Assembly: GCA_033064195.1 (NCBI GenBank)
Contig: JARBJD010000016.1
Span: 1-64,000, forward strand
DNA: 64,000 bases
Source: Blattamonas nauphoetae
Lineage: Eukaryota; Preaxostyla; Oxymonadida
Reading direction: 5' to 3'
Shown one piece after another: positions 34,741 through 44,429 of the stretch; positions within the stretch are counted from its first letter, which is position 1, and every line of letters starts with the position of its first letter. The notes under the pieces are model-generated. The model searched no databases, was not told the origin of the DNA, and worked only from the letters and a program-made list of their open reading frames with translations. A program made the position numbers and the translations under genes.

Positions 34741-34991
34741 CTGTAATAGGATGGAAATGAACAAGATCAACCCAGGATCTCTTTGACCACATTGAAGCCA
34801 GAATGGAAAAATGTCAGAAAATAAGAAATGAGCAAAGAAAAAGGAAATGATGTGGATATTGAGGTGTTCGGTTCTATAAACTATTATATCAACGAAACAA
34901 ATGAGATCTGCGTGTAGACTTTCAGATCTGCGCCTAGACCGATCTGCAGATCTGCGTCTAGACTTTTTCAGATCTGAGTCTAGACTTACCC

Positions 34992-36210
34992 GTAGTTTAG
35001 CCTGGCGGACTAGTTGAAAGCGATCACCAACATTGAAACTGCGTACCCAACTATCTTCAGAAAAGGGGTCAGATGGTTCCTCATTGCCATAGAGTCGCCA
35101 TGCACCCGGTATGGTCCGTAGTGGGAACGGTGAATTGTCAGCCTGGAACCGATTTAAGATATGACAGCATGGAAGAAGAAGAGTTGTCGTCGTGGTGGTG
35201 GTGCACGGTTTTGTCGCATGAGAATGAGACAAGAGCTCCATAATTGATTTGATGCCTAGGAACGATACTTTCCCCCATAGCTGGGAAAGAGTTGGATAGA
35301 GTTTAAGTTGATTCAATCGATTTGAACGTTGATATTCAACAATCCTCCTGATTTCCGCCTTTTGATTTGTGTCGTGTGTCAGAATTCGTTTCACCGTCTC
35401 CACAAGACGGATGTTGCGAGACGGAAGGTGGTGCTTGAGAGCGGCATGCATTCCCTCCACAGGCGACGTTGTTCTGATGCCTAGATGGGGGTATCGATCA
35501 ACGAAACAACTGATGAAATATTCTGAAAGCGGAAACCATTGTCTCTGCATATACTCAATAAAACCTTGCCAATCCCTATCATCTTCGACAAATGCCTTGA
35601 GAAACTGTGTTTTTGCCTCCTCAAATGCTGATGTGTCCATTGATGAATTGAGAAGTGACCATTGTTTCCGAAAGAAGTCCAATGCTTTATCCGCTTGGTC
35701 CACTTCTCCGTAGTTTGTTCGGATGCGGGCTTCAATGTTCCGCAAGATGTGCCATGTGCATAGCATGTGTTTCACATGGGGGATTGTGGATTTGATAGAT
35801 TGGATAATTGCTTGTGCAGAATCAGTAACGATGACTTTTGTATTCGGAAGCCCGTTCGTGCGTGAGAGAAGTTGCTGGAAAAGCCAGTCGTAATCGTCTC
35901 TTCTCTCTTGTTGAGTGAAGACGTAACATACTGTAAAAAAATGGCCAGAGGCGTGTCTCCCAATTACCTGCACCAAATGATATCCGTGGCGATTCGTAGA
36001 ATATGTAGCATCCATTAGGAGAATTGTTGGAAACTGAGTATAGAGTTGGAGAGAAACTGCTGAATACACCATAAAGGATGAAACGACACCATTCTCATCG
36101 AGTCGACAATCCACACCATAGTCCTTATTTTCGATCATGGTTTGAATGTTGTTAAAACTGTCCTCCCCATCTTTTGCGCGATGAAAGGAGGACCGAAGAT
36201 AGTACAGCTC
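34992..36210 (-). pseudogene. MULE-1 transposase, catalytic part (middle segment)
   Basis: This is the MULE-type DDE core: LMDATYSTNRHGYHLVQVI supplies the first Asp, KVIVTDSAQAI the second, and TSPVEGMHAALKHHLPSRN the Glu. A CTWHILRNIEARI segment between the second Asp and the Glu is typical of the family. Left of the core, DSFNNIQTMIENKDYGVDC matches the usual lead-in to this domain. The segment is open throughout. It is cut off upstream by the IS630/Tc1-type element and downstream at 34992 by MULE-2, so no complete protein can be made from it. Confidence 0.8.
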
Positions 36211-36583
36211 GACTAGTTCTGAAATGAAGAAGAATAGTTCTGAAATGAAGAGGAATAGTTCAGAAATGAAAATGATTGTTCAGAAATGAAGAGGAATAAT
36301 TCAGAAATGAAAATGATTGTTCAGAAATGAAGAAGAATAGTTCAGAAATGAAAATGATTGTTCAGAAATGAAGAAGAATTGTTCAGAAATGAAAAATGAT
36401 TGTTCAGAAATGAACACGAATAATTCAGAAATGAAAACTCAATCAACACATCATTGATCCCACTCTCAAAAGGACATAAAGACTTGTTCACATTGTTCCA
36501 CCATTTCAGTTATAACAAACCACGAACAGAACAAGATGAAATATCTCAAATGAGAATGTCAAAGATAAAAGAATGAGAGAAAA

Positions 36584-36780
36584 TTACTCATCAGGTTCAT
36601 CCACACGGACAGCTGGCTGAGAAGGAGGCATCAGGGCAGGAGTGGCGTTGTCATCGACTCCTTCCAGATCTCGATGAAATTGTTGTTGTGTGGCACTGAG
36701 TGTCAGATCTCCTCTACGAGCTGCAATTGGATGGAGTCGCAGAGAGACGAATCTGATCGCCGCCGATATGGGTGATTCTA
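36584..36780 (-). CDS. Possible short exon or second frame of the IS630/Tc1-type element
   Basis: An open stretch of about 63 codons, ending DEPDE and TAA, follows a plausible acceptor (TTTCATTTAG). Its content (SAAIRFVSLRLHPIAARRG, then an acidic Pro-rich tail) looks coding, but no domain is recognised. No partner exon is identified. It may be a second gene of the element or a chance frame. Confidence 0.3.
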
Positions 36781-37521
36781 AATGAAATGTTACTTTACAC
36801 TATGGTGCGTTACAAAAAATTAAAAATTGCACAATTTGCATTCATCTGCTTTCAGGACTGAAAAGTGCTAAATTTTGTAGATTTTGCTTTGATCGCGTTC
36901 GATTGAGCTCTTATAGGATCTGGACATTTTATCACTTTTTTTTCTTCACAACGTTTCAGAAATCAAAGAGGTGGTGGTAAACGACATAAAAAAACGGATT
37001 TGTGAGAGAAATGCGAATTGAAAACATATATCATCCAAAAAACCGTGAAAAGCTTATTTTGGATATCTCACTTCAAACATAAAAGATCTCTATGAAATTT
37101 CTGGTGTGTGTCAGAATGGCGTGTTTGTGACGTGGAAATGAAGGAACGACACTTTTAATGGTTTGCTACAGAGGAGGGAGGCAGATCAGAAAACGCAAGT
37201 TCACTGTGAGAAGAGAAGAACGAGACTACCAGATCTGAATGATACAGCTGAAGGAAAAGAGATGAAAAAACTCGAAATCACAATAAAACATAGAGATGTC
37301 AAGTGTCATTGATAGATCTGAGTTGAAATAAAACGGACTTGGAAAGCGAAGATGAGAATATATACACTGTTCAAACGATGGAGGTCAGCTTCAAATGATG
37401 TGTTAGAACGAGGTACTTGCACAATTTTGGGGGAACGTGTTAGTTTGAGCGAAGAAGGATCGCTGAAAGAAGAAATCAGACGGAAAAGATTGGATGAAGA
37501 GTCAGAAAAATGGAAAACACC

Positions 37522-39090
37522 TTAATCATGTCGAATGAAGGAGAATATGAGCGCTCTGAAAATTGTATTGAGTTTCTGCTCATATGACAGAAGAAAATAC
37601 GCGGGTAACAATTCATTTAGAATCACCCATATCTTCCGATGCGGGATGGCTTGGAGTGATTCCGAAAGGTGTTGACGGAGTTCTTCTTCCGTTCGGACTG
37701 TAGGTGGGACATTGCTTCCTCCTTTCCACATTCCAAAGACGTATTCGATTGGGTTGAGTTCGCAGGAGTTCGGTGCAGTGTACAAGGAGGTGTAATTCTT
37801 CGATCGAATGAGATCTTTCACCTCCTGTGTTTTATGGAGACCAACATTGTCCATGATCAGGGTGCAACTCTCGTTTGTCCTCCGCTGTAGAGCTTCGAAC
37901 AGAGAGACAAGGAAGTGCTGAAACTCGAGTGCACTCACGGTGCCTTGCACCCAAGTCACATGGACAACACCCCAAGCATCGGAAATGGCGGTGATGGCTG
38001 TGAGATTCTCAGTCTGAAGTCTGCGCACCTTCTGGATACATCTCTGTCCCAGCGGAGATCGTCCTTGCTGCTGGAAACATGTCTTGTTGAACGATGTTTC
38101 GTCAATGAATACAGCGAAACCTCCTTGAGAAAATGTAGTGGCATATCGCTGAAGGTATTCTTGGCGAGCTGTTTTTGTCTCCTCCGAATTTCGTTCCAGT
38201 TGCATGATTTCCACCTTCTTCACCGAGAAACGAGGACACCCATGTTCGACCATCTTGTTTGATTTCAGGTGGGAGTTGATCGTGGAAACTGCGACTGAAG
38301 TGTCGTGCTTTTCTCCGACAAGAGTCTTGAGCTGACTTCCTTTCATGAGTGGGTTGTTCAGCAGTGTATTGGACATCTCGCGAGACATGTCAGGAGTAAT
38401 CTTTCGGAACACTGCTCCTCCACGAGGTCCTGCTGCTTGTTTGCCAGCCGCAATGTTGCTCACAGTTCCGAGTGACACCTTCCACTTCTCGCTGATTGAT
38501 TCGTAGGTTTTGCCCTCGCGGATTTCGTCCCGAACCAATCCTCTCTCTCGTTCGGTGAGGATGGTGTATTTTCGTCGTTTCTCCGCTGCTGGTCGCTGAG
38601 TTGGTCTTCCTCGCTTCCGTTTTGTTGGAGGGGGATATTCTGCAAATTCGTGAGGATCTTGACGAACAAGTTGTGCGGGTTCATTTGCGACGGGGACAGC
38701 ATCTATTCGTTCCGAAAGCAATCTGGTGAGTTCGTCTTTGGATCGTTTCAGAGATGTTCTTATGAAATCTTGACTGAATGTCACCTCCTCCACTTGAGTT
38801 CCATTCGCTTCGAAGTCCGATTCACAATTCACAACCTCCCCAAGAAGCAGTTCCTCTGAGTTGTGGAAGTGTTGTTGAGTTGGTTGTGGAATCCATTGAT
38901 CGTCATCATCAATTGTATGATAATCGAAGAGATCATCAAAGTTTTGGAGATCTGGATGATTGGGAATCATCACTTTTTGTTCTGATTTCACAGTTTCTGA
39001 CACTTCCTTTATGCCCTCATTTTCAATTCGAAAATGGTTACGCGTAATTTCTTTGTCCAATTTAAGGGTCTGATCAACCTTTTTTTCCAA
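37522..39090 (-). CDS. IS630/Tc1-type DD34E transposase, 522 residues
   Basis: The frame is complete and intronless. Residues about 170-240 contain a helix-turn-helix (ERGLVRDEIREGKTYESIS, then SLGTVSNIAAGK) after a basic, AT-hook-like KRKRGRPTQRP. The catalytic core follows: FAVFIDETSFNK (first Asp), CTLIMDNVGLHK (second Asp) and NSCELNPIEYVFGMWK (Glu), with 34 residues between the second Asp and the Glu. It ends in TAA. All catalytic residues are present and the frame is open, so the element could be active or recently active. The first 150 residues are acidic and of unknown role. Confidence 0.85.
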   Translation of the reverse strand: MEKKVDQTLKLDKEITRNHFRIENEGIKEVSETVKSEQKVMIPNHPDLQNFDDLFDYHTIDDDDQWIPQPTQQHFHNSEELLLGEVVNCESDFEANGTQVEEVTFSQDFIRTSLKRSKDELTRLLSERIDAVPVANEPAQLVRQDPHEFAEYPPPTKRKRGRPTQRPAAEKRRKYTILTERERGLVRDEIREGKTYESISEKWKVSLGTVSNIAAGKQAAGPRGGAVFRKITPDMSREMSNTLLNNPLMKGSQLKTLVGEKHDTSVAVSTINSHLKSNKMVEHGCPRFSVKKVEIMQLERNSEETKTARQEYLQRYATTFSQGGFAVFIDETSFNKTCFQQQGRSPLGQRCIQKVRRLQTENLTAITAISDAWGVVHVTWVQGTVSALEFQHFLVSLFEALQRRTNESCTLIMDNVGLHKTQEVKDLIRSKNYTSLYTAPNSCELNPIEYVFGMWKGGSNVPPTVRTEEELRQHLSESLQAIPHRKIWVILNELLPAYFLLSYEQKLNTIFRALIFSFIRHD

Positions 39091-39370
39091 GAGAAAAAGT
39101 TGAAATTCGATTTTAATTTGTCATTCAGCGTTGTAAAAGATGATTTTCATTTCAGAATTATTTATTTTCATTTCAGAATTATTCGTGTTCATTTCTGAAC
39201 AATCATTTTTCATTTCTGAACAATTCTTCTTCATTTCTGAACAATCATTTTCATTTCTGAACAATTCCTCTTCATTTCTGAACAATCATTTTCATTTCTG
39301 AACAATTCCTCTTCATTTCTGAACAATCATTTTCATTTCTGAACTATTCCTCTTCATTTCAGAACAAGTC

Positions 39371-39858
39371 TACCTGTATATGTCAGAAATTTGGGCATCG
39401 GACACATAGTCTTTTCGAAGAGAGGTTAGAACATCGCTTGATGGAATGCCAATTTCGAATAGACGTACAGCTTCTTCTTCAGCATTCTGAGTGAGTCTGT
39501 TCCTTGGTTTTGTATTCACAGTTGTTTTTGGATGATTGTGGTCAATTTTGTTCCAACGAAGAGACCATTTTTCGGTGAGATTGGAATAACTGCACTTCAG
39601 GACACACTGACACCCTAAATCTTGAGTTGCTGTATTCGGTCTTTCACCTGATGATTGTGAAGTTTTCCGGGAGTGATTCGAACAAAGATATCTGGCATCT
39701 TTTAAAGTGTGATAGGTTGTTCTTTGGAATGATGCACCAATTGTCTGAGAATGATTGTGGATGAATTGGTCCAAAAGGTCAATTGTGTCAAAATACTGAG
39801 TAACTGAAAAGGGAGCCATATCAATTTTGTCCTCTTCTGGAGACGGTGGTGAGAACAT
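39371..39858 (-). pseudogene. N-terminal part of MULE-1 transposase
   Basis: The likely start is ATG at 39858 (MFSPPSPEEDKIDM), 27 bp inside the right TIR. The segment has a DNA-binding-like domain with C and H residues (YLCSNHSRKT, CQCVLKCSYSNL, WNKIDHNHPK), as in the FAR1/WRKY-GCM1-type N-termini of MULE transposases, followed by helices. It stops at the IS630/Tc1-type insertion. Confidence 0.7.
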
Positions 39859-39884
39859 TTGCGTGAGCAACAAAATTATGGGTA

Positions 39885-40249
39885 GATCTCGCGATCCTCA
39901 CAAATATGAACGGGATCGAGGAAGTGAGTCAAATATCGAATGAAAGAATGTCTGAAGAGTTGTGTGGTGGATACTTGCAAAAAACAAAAAAATGACATCA
40001 GAGGGAATCGAACCCTCGACCGAGGAGTAAAAGTACGGAGTCCTACCCAACTAAACTACACTAGTTTCAAAAATTGTAGTGCCTATTCATCATATACCTT
40101 CAAACATTTTCACCTCATTTCCGAGATTTTCACCTCATTTCTGAGATTTTCACCTCATTTCTGAGACTTTCACCTCAATTCCGAGACTTTCACCTGACAT
40201 TGAGATTTTCACCTGACTCCGAGATTTTCACCGAACAATAGAAATACCC
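39885..40249 (-). repeat. MULE-1 right terminal inverted repeat
   Basis: This is the exact-length mirror of 23781-24145. It holds the second tRNA-like copy (39993-40066) and the outer tandem repeats, and probably the transposase promoter. GAACTTGAG follows at 40250-40258. Confidence 0.85.
39993..40066 (-). tRNA. tRNA-like sequence inside MULE-1 right TIR
   Basis: It is the same as the left-TIR copy, differing at one visible position (CTCCGTA instead of CTCTGTA in the anticodon arm). A-box, B-box and the following T-run are conserved on the minus strand. The anticodon stem is again poorly paired. Confidence 0.45.
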
Positions 40250-41206
40250 GAACTTGAGGTGGAACCTGATTGACGTTGTCATGAATCACCTGATAATAGA
40301 GATCGACAGAGAAGTCGAAAACCATTTCTATCATCGACATGAAGGAAATTTTCTCGATGCATAGCTTGGTAAACAGCGAGCAGTAGTCAAGGAGATTGAC
40401 TCTTGGTGTGCCTCCGTCCGGCATAAATCGACGGAGGTGTGCCCGTGTTCCTTCTATTCGGTTTATGTGGACCTGGGTGACGGGGTCCTTGAACCATAGT
40501 GAATGATTAACTTTCCATGTTGAAGATGGAGCTGATCGTGCAAATTCTGATAGGCAGCCCATCCATCCGTGAGTACCATTGTCCCCTCCTCCACCACTGC
40601 TTCGATAATTCCCAGTAGGACCGGTTCTGTCCGATTCTGAACAGGAAGAAAGATACCACGAGGTGGTCCCACGATCGGCCTCTCTATCAATCCGACAATC
40701 CACTGAGAAGGTCTTGCTTGACCCCGTCCGTTTTTCCGTCTTCCGAAGCATGCCTCATCAACCTCCACAATTCTTCCATCGCCACCCAACGGCATGAAAC
40801 CAGCCCAAAACGAAGCAGTTGCGGCCTATATACAGAGGGTGTAAATTAGGCGAACGGCATTTTTGGACGCCCCAGACAGCACGACAGCCTGTGTTTGTGA
40901 GAGCTTAGAGTGACAGTATAACACAATCTGCAGAGCGACATTGATTGGTATGTGTGAGTGGATGAACGGAGTCCCAGACAAGATTGAACGGTTTTGATCA
41001 TCTGGCCTGCATCTCCAGCGACGGTTAGCTTCGTTTGAAGCAATCGTATCTTCGCCACAAACTGGACACTGAGGGGGCCGAAGTAGACCACGATCGAGGA
41101 GAAAGGTGATTGTTTCGGCTTTCGATCCGAACAGCCGAAGCCATTCTGGTGCAGATAATTCATGAGCGTCTTCAATTGCATTTAGTACTTGATTTTCGTC
41201 GTTCAT
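40250..41206 (-). pseudogene. Merlin/IS1595-type (ISXO2-like) transposase gene, disrupted
   Basis: From ATG at 41206 (MNDENQVLNAIEDAHE) there is a zinc ribbon (CPVCGEDTIASNEANRRWRC), the family's helical region (GTPFIHSHIPINVALQIVLY), VDEACFGRRKNGRG (catalytic Asp), LTDGWAAYQNL (second Asp) and then VNHSLWFKDPVTQVHINRIEG (third acidic residue). One TAG interrupts the otherwise continuous frame at about 40824. One frame change lies between the second and third motifs, near 40500-40540. MULE-1 sits 31 bp before the stop codon. Termini of this element were not found. Confidence 0.75.
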
Positions 41207-41407
41207 TTGAAAAATAAAAGAAATGATGGGAGAGTCAACCACTTGATCACATTTGGCCCAGAAAGTCGACCCTTGCCGATACTTAACTTTTTTTCATTTC
41301 ATACTTAGTGTCAATAAGATAATTATTTCATCAAACGGTTGGATTGAACTTGTCAATGGGTTCTCTATGGCTCTTCCCCGGTTTATTTTTTTACCCTTGT
41401 TTGATCA

Positions 41408-41882
41408 ACTTTTCAAAATGTGTACGAGTGTATCTCAACAGCCGGTGAACCAATTTTCATGAAATTTGTCACAGAAACGTTTTTTGGTGAAACTAAAATA
41501 TTGATAAAAAATGATAAAAAAAGGTTGGGTATTTGGGAATATGTGAAAAAACGCTGTTTTTCTCACCCAAAAATTTCTTAGGAAAAAAATTTAGTTTTTT
41601 GTGAGTCTTTTTTCGATGTATTCACGATAAAAATGCTTTTTGTTCGGTGTAAAACGGATATCTGGTTGTGGAGATTTGAGCAGAAAAAGTTTGAAAAAAG
41701 TGTGCATTCCTGCTGTGTACAGTATTTTGAGGTTTTCTCCGATTCCCCGCGGAATTGAATTCTCAATTTTACTTTTTTTCTTAGGTGGACCAATATGGCT
41801 TATTTGGACCCCAGGTTCCGGGTTGGTGACAGAACCGGGTTCATGACATCTATGTAACAGTCAGTTCCATTAAATGAGCCGA
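41408..41882. repeat. 475-bp direct repeat, copy 1 (part of fold-back MITE E)
   Basis: By eye this is identical to 43469-43943. Most of it is fold-back-family sequence (GTGTATCTCAACAGCCGGTG, GAAACGTTTTTTGGTGAAAC, GGTTCCGGGTTGGTGACAGA). The identity continues about 30 bp past the element end (TAACAGTCAGTTCCATTAAA), so it is a duplicated segment and not two independent insertions. Confidence 0.85.
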
Positions 41883-42165
41883 TCATAGTCTTCACCACGA
41901 ATCTAGCGATTTGAATCTTCTCCTCACTGCCGAAGAACCAACTGGTGTCTTTGGTTTGCTTCCCAAAGTTGAGACCGCCGGTCTTCACATAAACAACGCT
42001 CCACAAACACAAGCTCCGATCGAAACAGAAATCGAACCAACTGAGTATAAGCAGAAGTTTGATGATACTAAACCCCTCCTTGAACAAGATTTCCAATTTG
42101 GACTCTTGATTTCAATTCACTTTTTTATTCTTTCCGACAAAACCACTCACAGCATCAGAGATCCG
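41883..42165 (+). pseudogene. Relic of the delta-COP-like gene 3' end
   Basis: NNAPQTQAPIETEIE and KQKFDDTKPLLEQDFQ closely parallel NNRTPQTQAPTETQID and EHKFDDTQPLIEQDFQ of the gene at 48183-49319. Similarity extends into the sequence CTCTTGATTTCAATTCACTT, which matches that gene's 3' untranslated part. The piece lacks everything upstream and has lost the original stop. It is a diverged partial duplicate. Confidence 0.65.
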
Positions 42166-42505
42166 AAGATCCCATCAATGGGATGATCCACTTTACGCTT
42201 CGGTGAGAAATGAAACTGCAGCTTTAATCATCGCGCATGATTCTCAAATGTGTCATTGGCCCGAATCACCTTCAATTGTCGGGAAAATGTAAGAATCTTT
42301 CTTGGAGTTTATTCCAGCTTCTGAGCTGTCATTTGATGATGAATCCGCTCTTTTCTGTTCTCTCGTCTCGCTTGTTCGGGATAACTATGACTTTGACGAT
42401 GCTCTCAATTTCTACTGTGACCTTTTTGTACCCATGTGCTTTTTCGGGTGAACACGGTTTCAGGAATAAAAATAATTCAGTCATGATTTCTGAAGTGATT
42501 TTATA

Positions 42506-43912
42506 GATATGTCATTAACCCGGTCCGTGTCACCAACCCGGAACCTGGGGTCCAAACAAACCGTATTGGTCCGACTAAGAAAAAAAACGAGAAATTTCCT
42601 ATTTGGGGAATTACAGTCTGAATAGTTCAAAGTCGCACAAAAATAGTTCAAAGTCGAAGTTAATAATTCAAAGTCGAAGTGAAATACTTCAAAGTCGAAG
42701 TGAAATAATTCAAAGTCGAAGTGAAATAATTCAAAGTCGAAATGAAATAATGCAAAGTCGAAGTGAAATAATTCAAAGTCGAAGGACCAAATTTTTGGAC
42801 AAACTTGTTCTTGTGAACCTCACACACCACTCTTTCAAACTCACAAAAACAGAATCAATGATCATGGTGCTGGCTAGTCAAGTGTCATCCGACATCATTC
42901 AACACTTTCTGGGCTATAGTTCACATTTTAAAACTCATTTCACAGTAATTCTTCGTCTAAGCCCAGAAAAACCAACAAAACAGATCCAGGACAAGATGAT
43001 CAAGGCAAAAAGTCTCCATAATTTGGCACACCGATGACTCCTTCACGCCTCTCAAACAGCAGTCCAATCCTACAACCATTTGTGTATCACAGAATGTTTT
43101 TTCTCAGACCAATGAAGTGACTTTTTTCATCTAAAAAGCTCAAAATCACTTCAGAAAGCATGAATAGATTGTTTTAAATCCTGAAAAACGTATTCACCCG
43201 ATTAAACACATGGGTACAAAAAGGTCACAGTAGAAATAGATGGAATTATGTGCTGCTTTCGGAGGCTAAAGGAAAAAAAAACTGTGTTTCGACTTTGATT
43301 TCTTTCATTTCGACTTTGAATTATTTCATTTCGACTTTGAATTATTTACTTCGACTTTGAATTATTTCACTTCGACTTTGAATTATTTCACTTCGACTTT
43401 GAATTATTTTTGTTCGACTTTGAACAATTCAGACTGTAGAGAAATCCTCAAAATACCTCGTTTTGGCCACTTTTCAAAATGTGTACGAGTGTATCTCAAC
43501 AGCCGGTGAACCAATTTTCATGAAATTTGTCACAGAAACGTTTTTTGGTGAAACTAAAATATTGATAAAAAATGATAAAAAAAGGTTGGGTATTTGGGAA
43601 TATGTGAAAAAACGCTGTTTTTCTCACCCAAAAATTTCTTAGGAAAAAAATTTAGTTTTTTGTGAGTCTTTTTTCGATGTATTCACGATAAAAATGCTTT
43701 TTGTTCGGTGTAAAACGGATATCTGGTTGTGGAGATTTGAGCAGAAAAAGTTTGAAAAAAGTGTGCATTCCTGCTGTGTACAGTATTTTGAGGTTTTCTC
43801 CGATTCCCCGCGGAATTGAATTCTCAATTTTACTTTTTTTCTTAGGTGGACCAATATGGCTTATTTGGACCCCAGGTTCCGGGTTGGTGACAGAACCGGG
43901 TTCATGACATCT
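42506..43912. mobile_element. Fold-back MITE, copy F, interrupted by another element
   Basis: The left end (GTGTCACCAACCCGGAACCT, about 42518) is the inverted counterpart of the right end (CCGGGTTGGTGACA, about 43876). The family body resumes at 43439 after the nested element. It is the complete relative of the partial copy at 41408. Confidence 0.6.
42612..43438. mobile_element. Inverted-repeat element with AAAGTCGAAGTGAAAT-type terminal arrays
   Basis: It starts TACAGTCTGAATAGTTCAAA and ends in the mirror sequence TTTGAACAATTCAGACTGTA. Both termini (about 42612-42790 and 43290-43438) are tandem arrays of a roughly 21-bp unit with core TTCAAAGTCGAAGTGAAAT. The interior has only short frames with no domain, so the element is non-autonomous. 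No target duplication could be read. Confidence 0.7.
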
Positions 43913-43943
43913 ATGTAACAGTCAGTTCCATTAAATGAGCCGA

Positions 43944-44426
43944 CCCGCCCGATCATACCACCGTATGATGCTAATTCTTCTTGATTGAATTACCATGTAG
44001 TCATAATTGAGGGTTTTCATTTTCCAGAGCCAAAGGTAATTTCATGAGTGGAGCTGCCTTGCTGTTTTGTGGCATTTGTCGAGGCAGTTGACTTTGTTTT
44101 TCCTTGCATTCGAACCACCTCACTCTTTGAGCTCTGTTCATTGATATCTTTTGTTCGAGGTCTTGAATTAGTTGATGGAGTACCTATTTTTGCAGATAGT
44201 CTTCAACAATGATCGAAACCGAGTGATAGTGCCCAACGAATCCCGTGCTATATGCGTAAACCCGCGTAAATTCCAATATCATGAAAATCATGATGAATCA
44301 ATTCCGGCAATCTCGAATTTCCCATCTTTTTACTCACAAACACTTCGTTTTCAAGTGAATTCAAACCAATTTTTTATTTCTGGTTTGATCTTAATTGAAT
44401 TCTTCAAGAGTGTGTAATATGGAAGG
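43944..44426. other. Intergenic DNA, nothing recognised
   Basis: One plus-strand open frame (44172-44417) has no recognisable domain. The stretch separates the repeat cluster from the dynein relic. Confidence 0.4.
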
Positions 44427-44429
44427 TCA

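Larger units (their letters stand above)
30640..34991. mobile_element. MULE-2: 4.35-kb element with 124-bp TIRs carrying a surface-protein gene
   Basis: The ends are GGGTAGGTCTAGACTCAG and, on the other strand, GGGTAAGTCTAGACTCAG. The right TIR is 34868-34991. The left TIR is 30640-30705 plus 31685-31741, split by a hAT-type MITE. A GTAGTTTAG duplication flanks the element at 30631-30639 and 34992-35000. No transposase is encoded. The only cargo is a minus-strand surface-protein gene running between the TIRs. A non-autonomous MULE carrying a captured gene (Pack-MULE) explains this best. Confidence 0.8.
36211..39370. mobile_element. IS630/Tc1-type element with about 210-bp TIRs built of short tandem repeats, inserted in MULE-1 transposase
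   Basis: The ends are GACTAGTTCTGAAATGAAG (left) and, on the other strand, GACTTGTTCTGAAATGAAG. Both termini (36211-36440 and about 39150-39370) are arrays of a degenerate 17-20-bp unit (GTTCAGAAATGAAAATGATT) in opposite orientation. It carries a DD34E transposase. It lies exactly between MULE-1 transposase codons for DIYR and for ELYYLRSSF. I could not see a clean TA duplication, so the outermost bases are uncertain. Confidence 0.75.
23781..40249. mobile_element. MULE-1: 16.5-kb Mutator-like element with 365-bp TIRs
   Basis: The termini 23781-24145 and 39885-40249 are inverted copies that align base for base without gaps (positions sum to 64030), with rare mismatches. A 9-bp duplication flanks them. 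The transposase gene is on the minus strand at the right end and starts only 27 bp inside the right TIR. It is split by an IS630/Tc1-type element (36211-39370) and by MULE-2 (30640-34991). Removing both leaves an element of about 9 kb. The interior between 24146 and 30438 holds broken gene pieces (surface protein, kinase, Gly-rich protein), consistent with gene capture by a MULE. The element is inserted in a Merlin-type transposase gene. Confidence 0.85.

Noticed and set aside
36211-39370. Clean TA target duplication for the IS630/Tc1-type element
   Set aside because: The right flank has TA after GTC but the left flank is GCTC; the exact termini remain unresolved.
41408-43943. LTR retroelement with 475-bp LTRs
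   Set aside because: The repeats lack TG...CA ends and flanking duplication, are made of MITE sequence, and there is no gag or pol between them.
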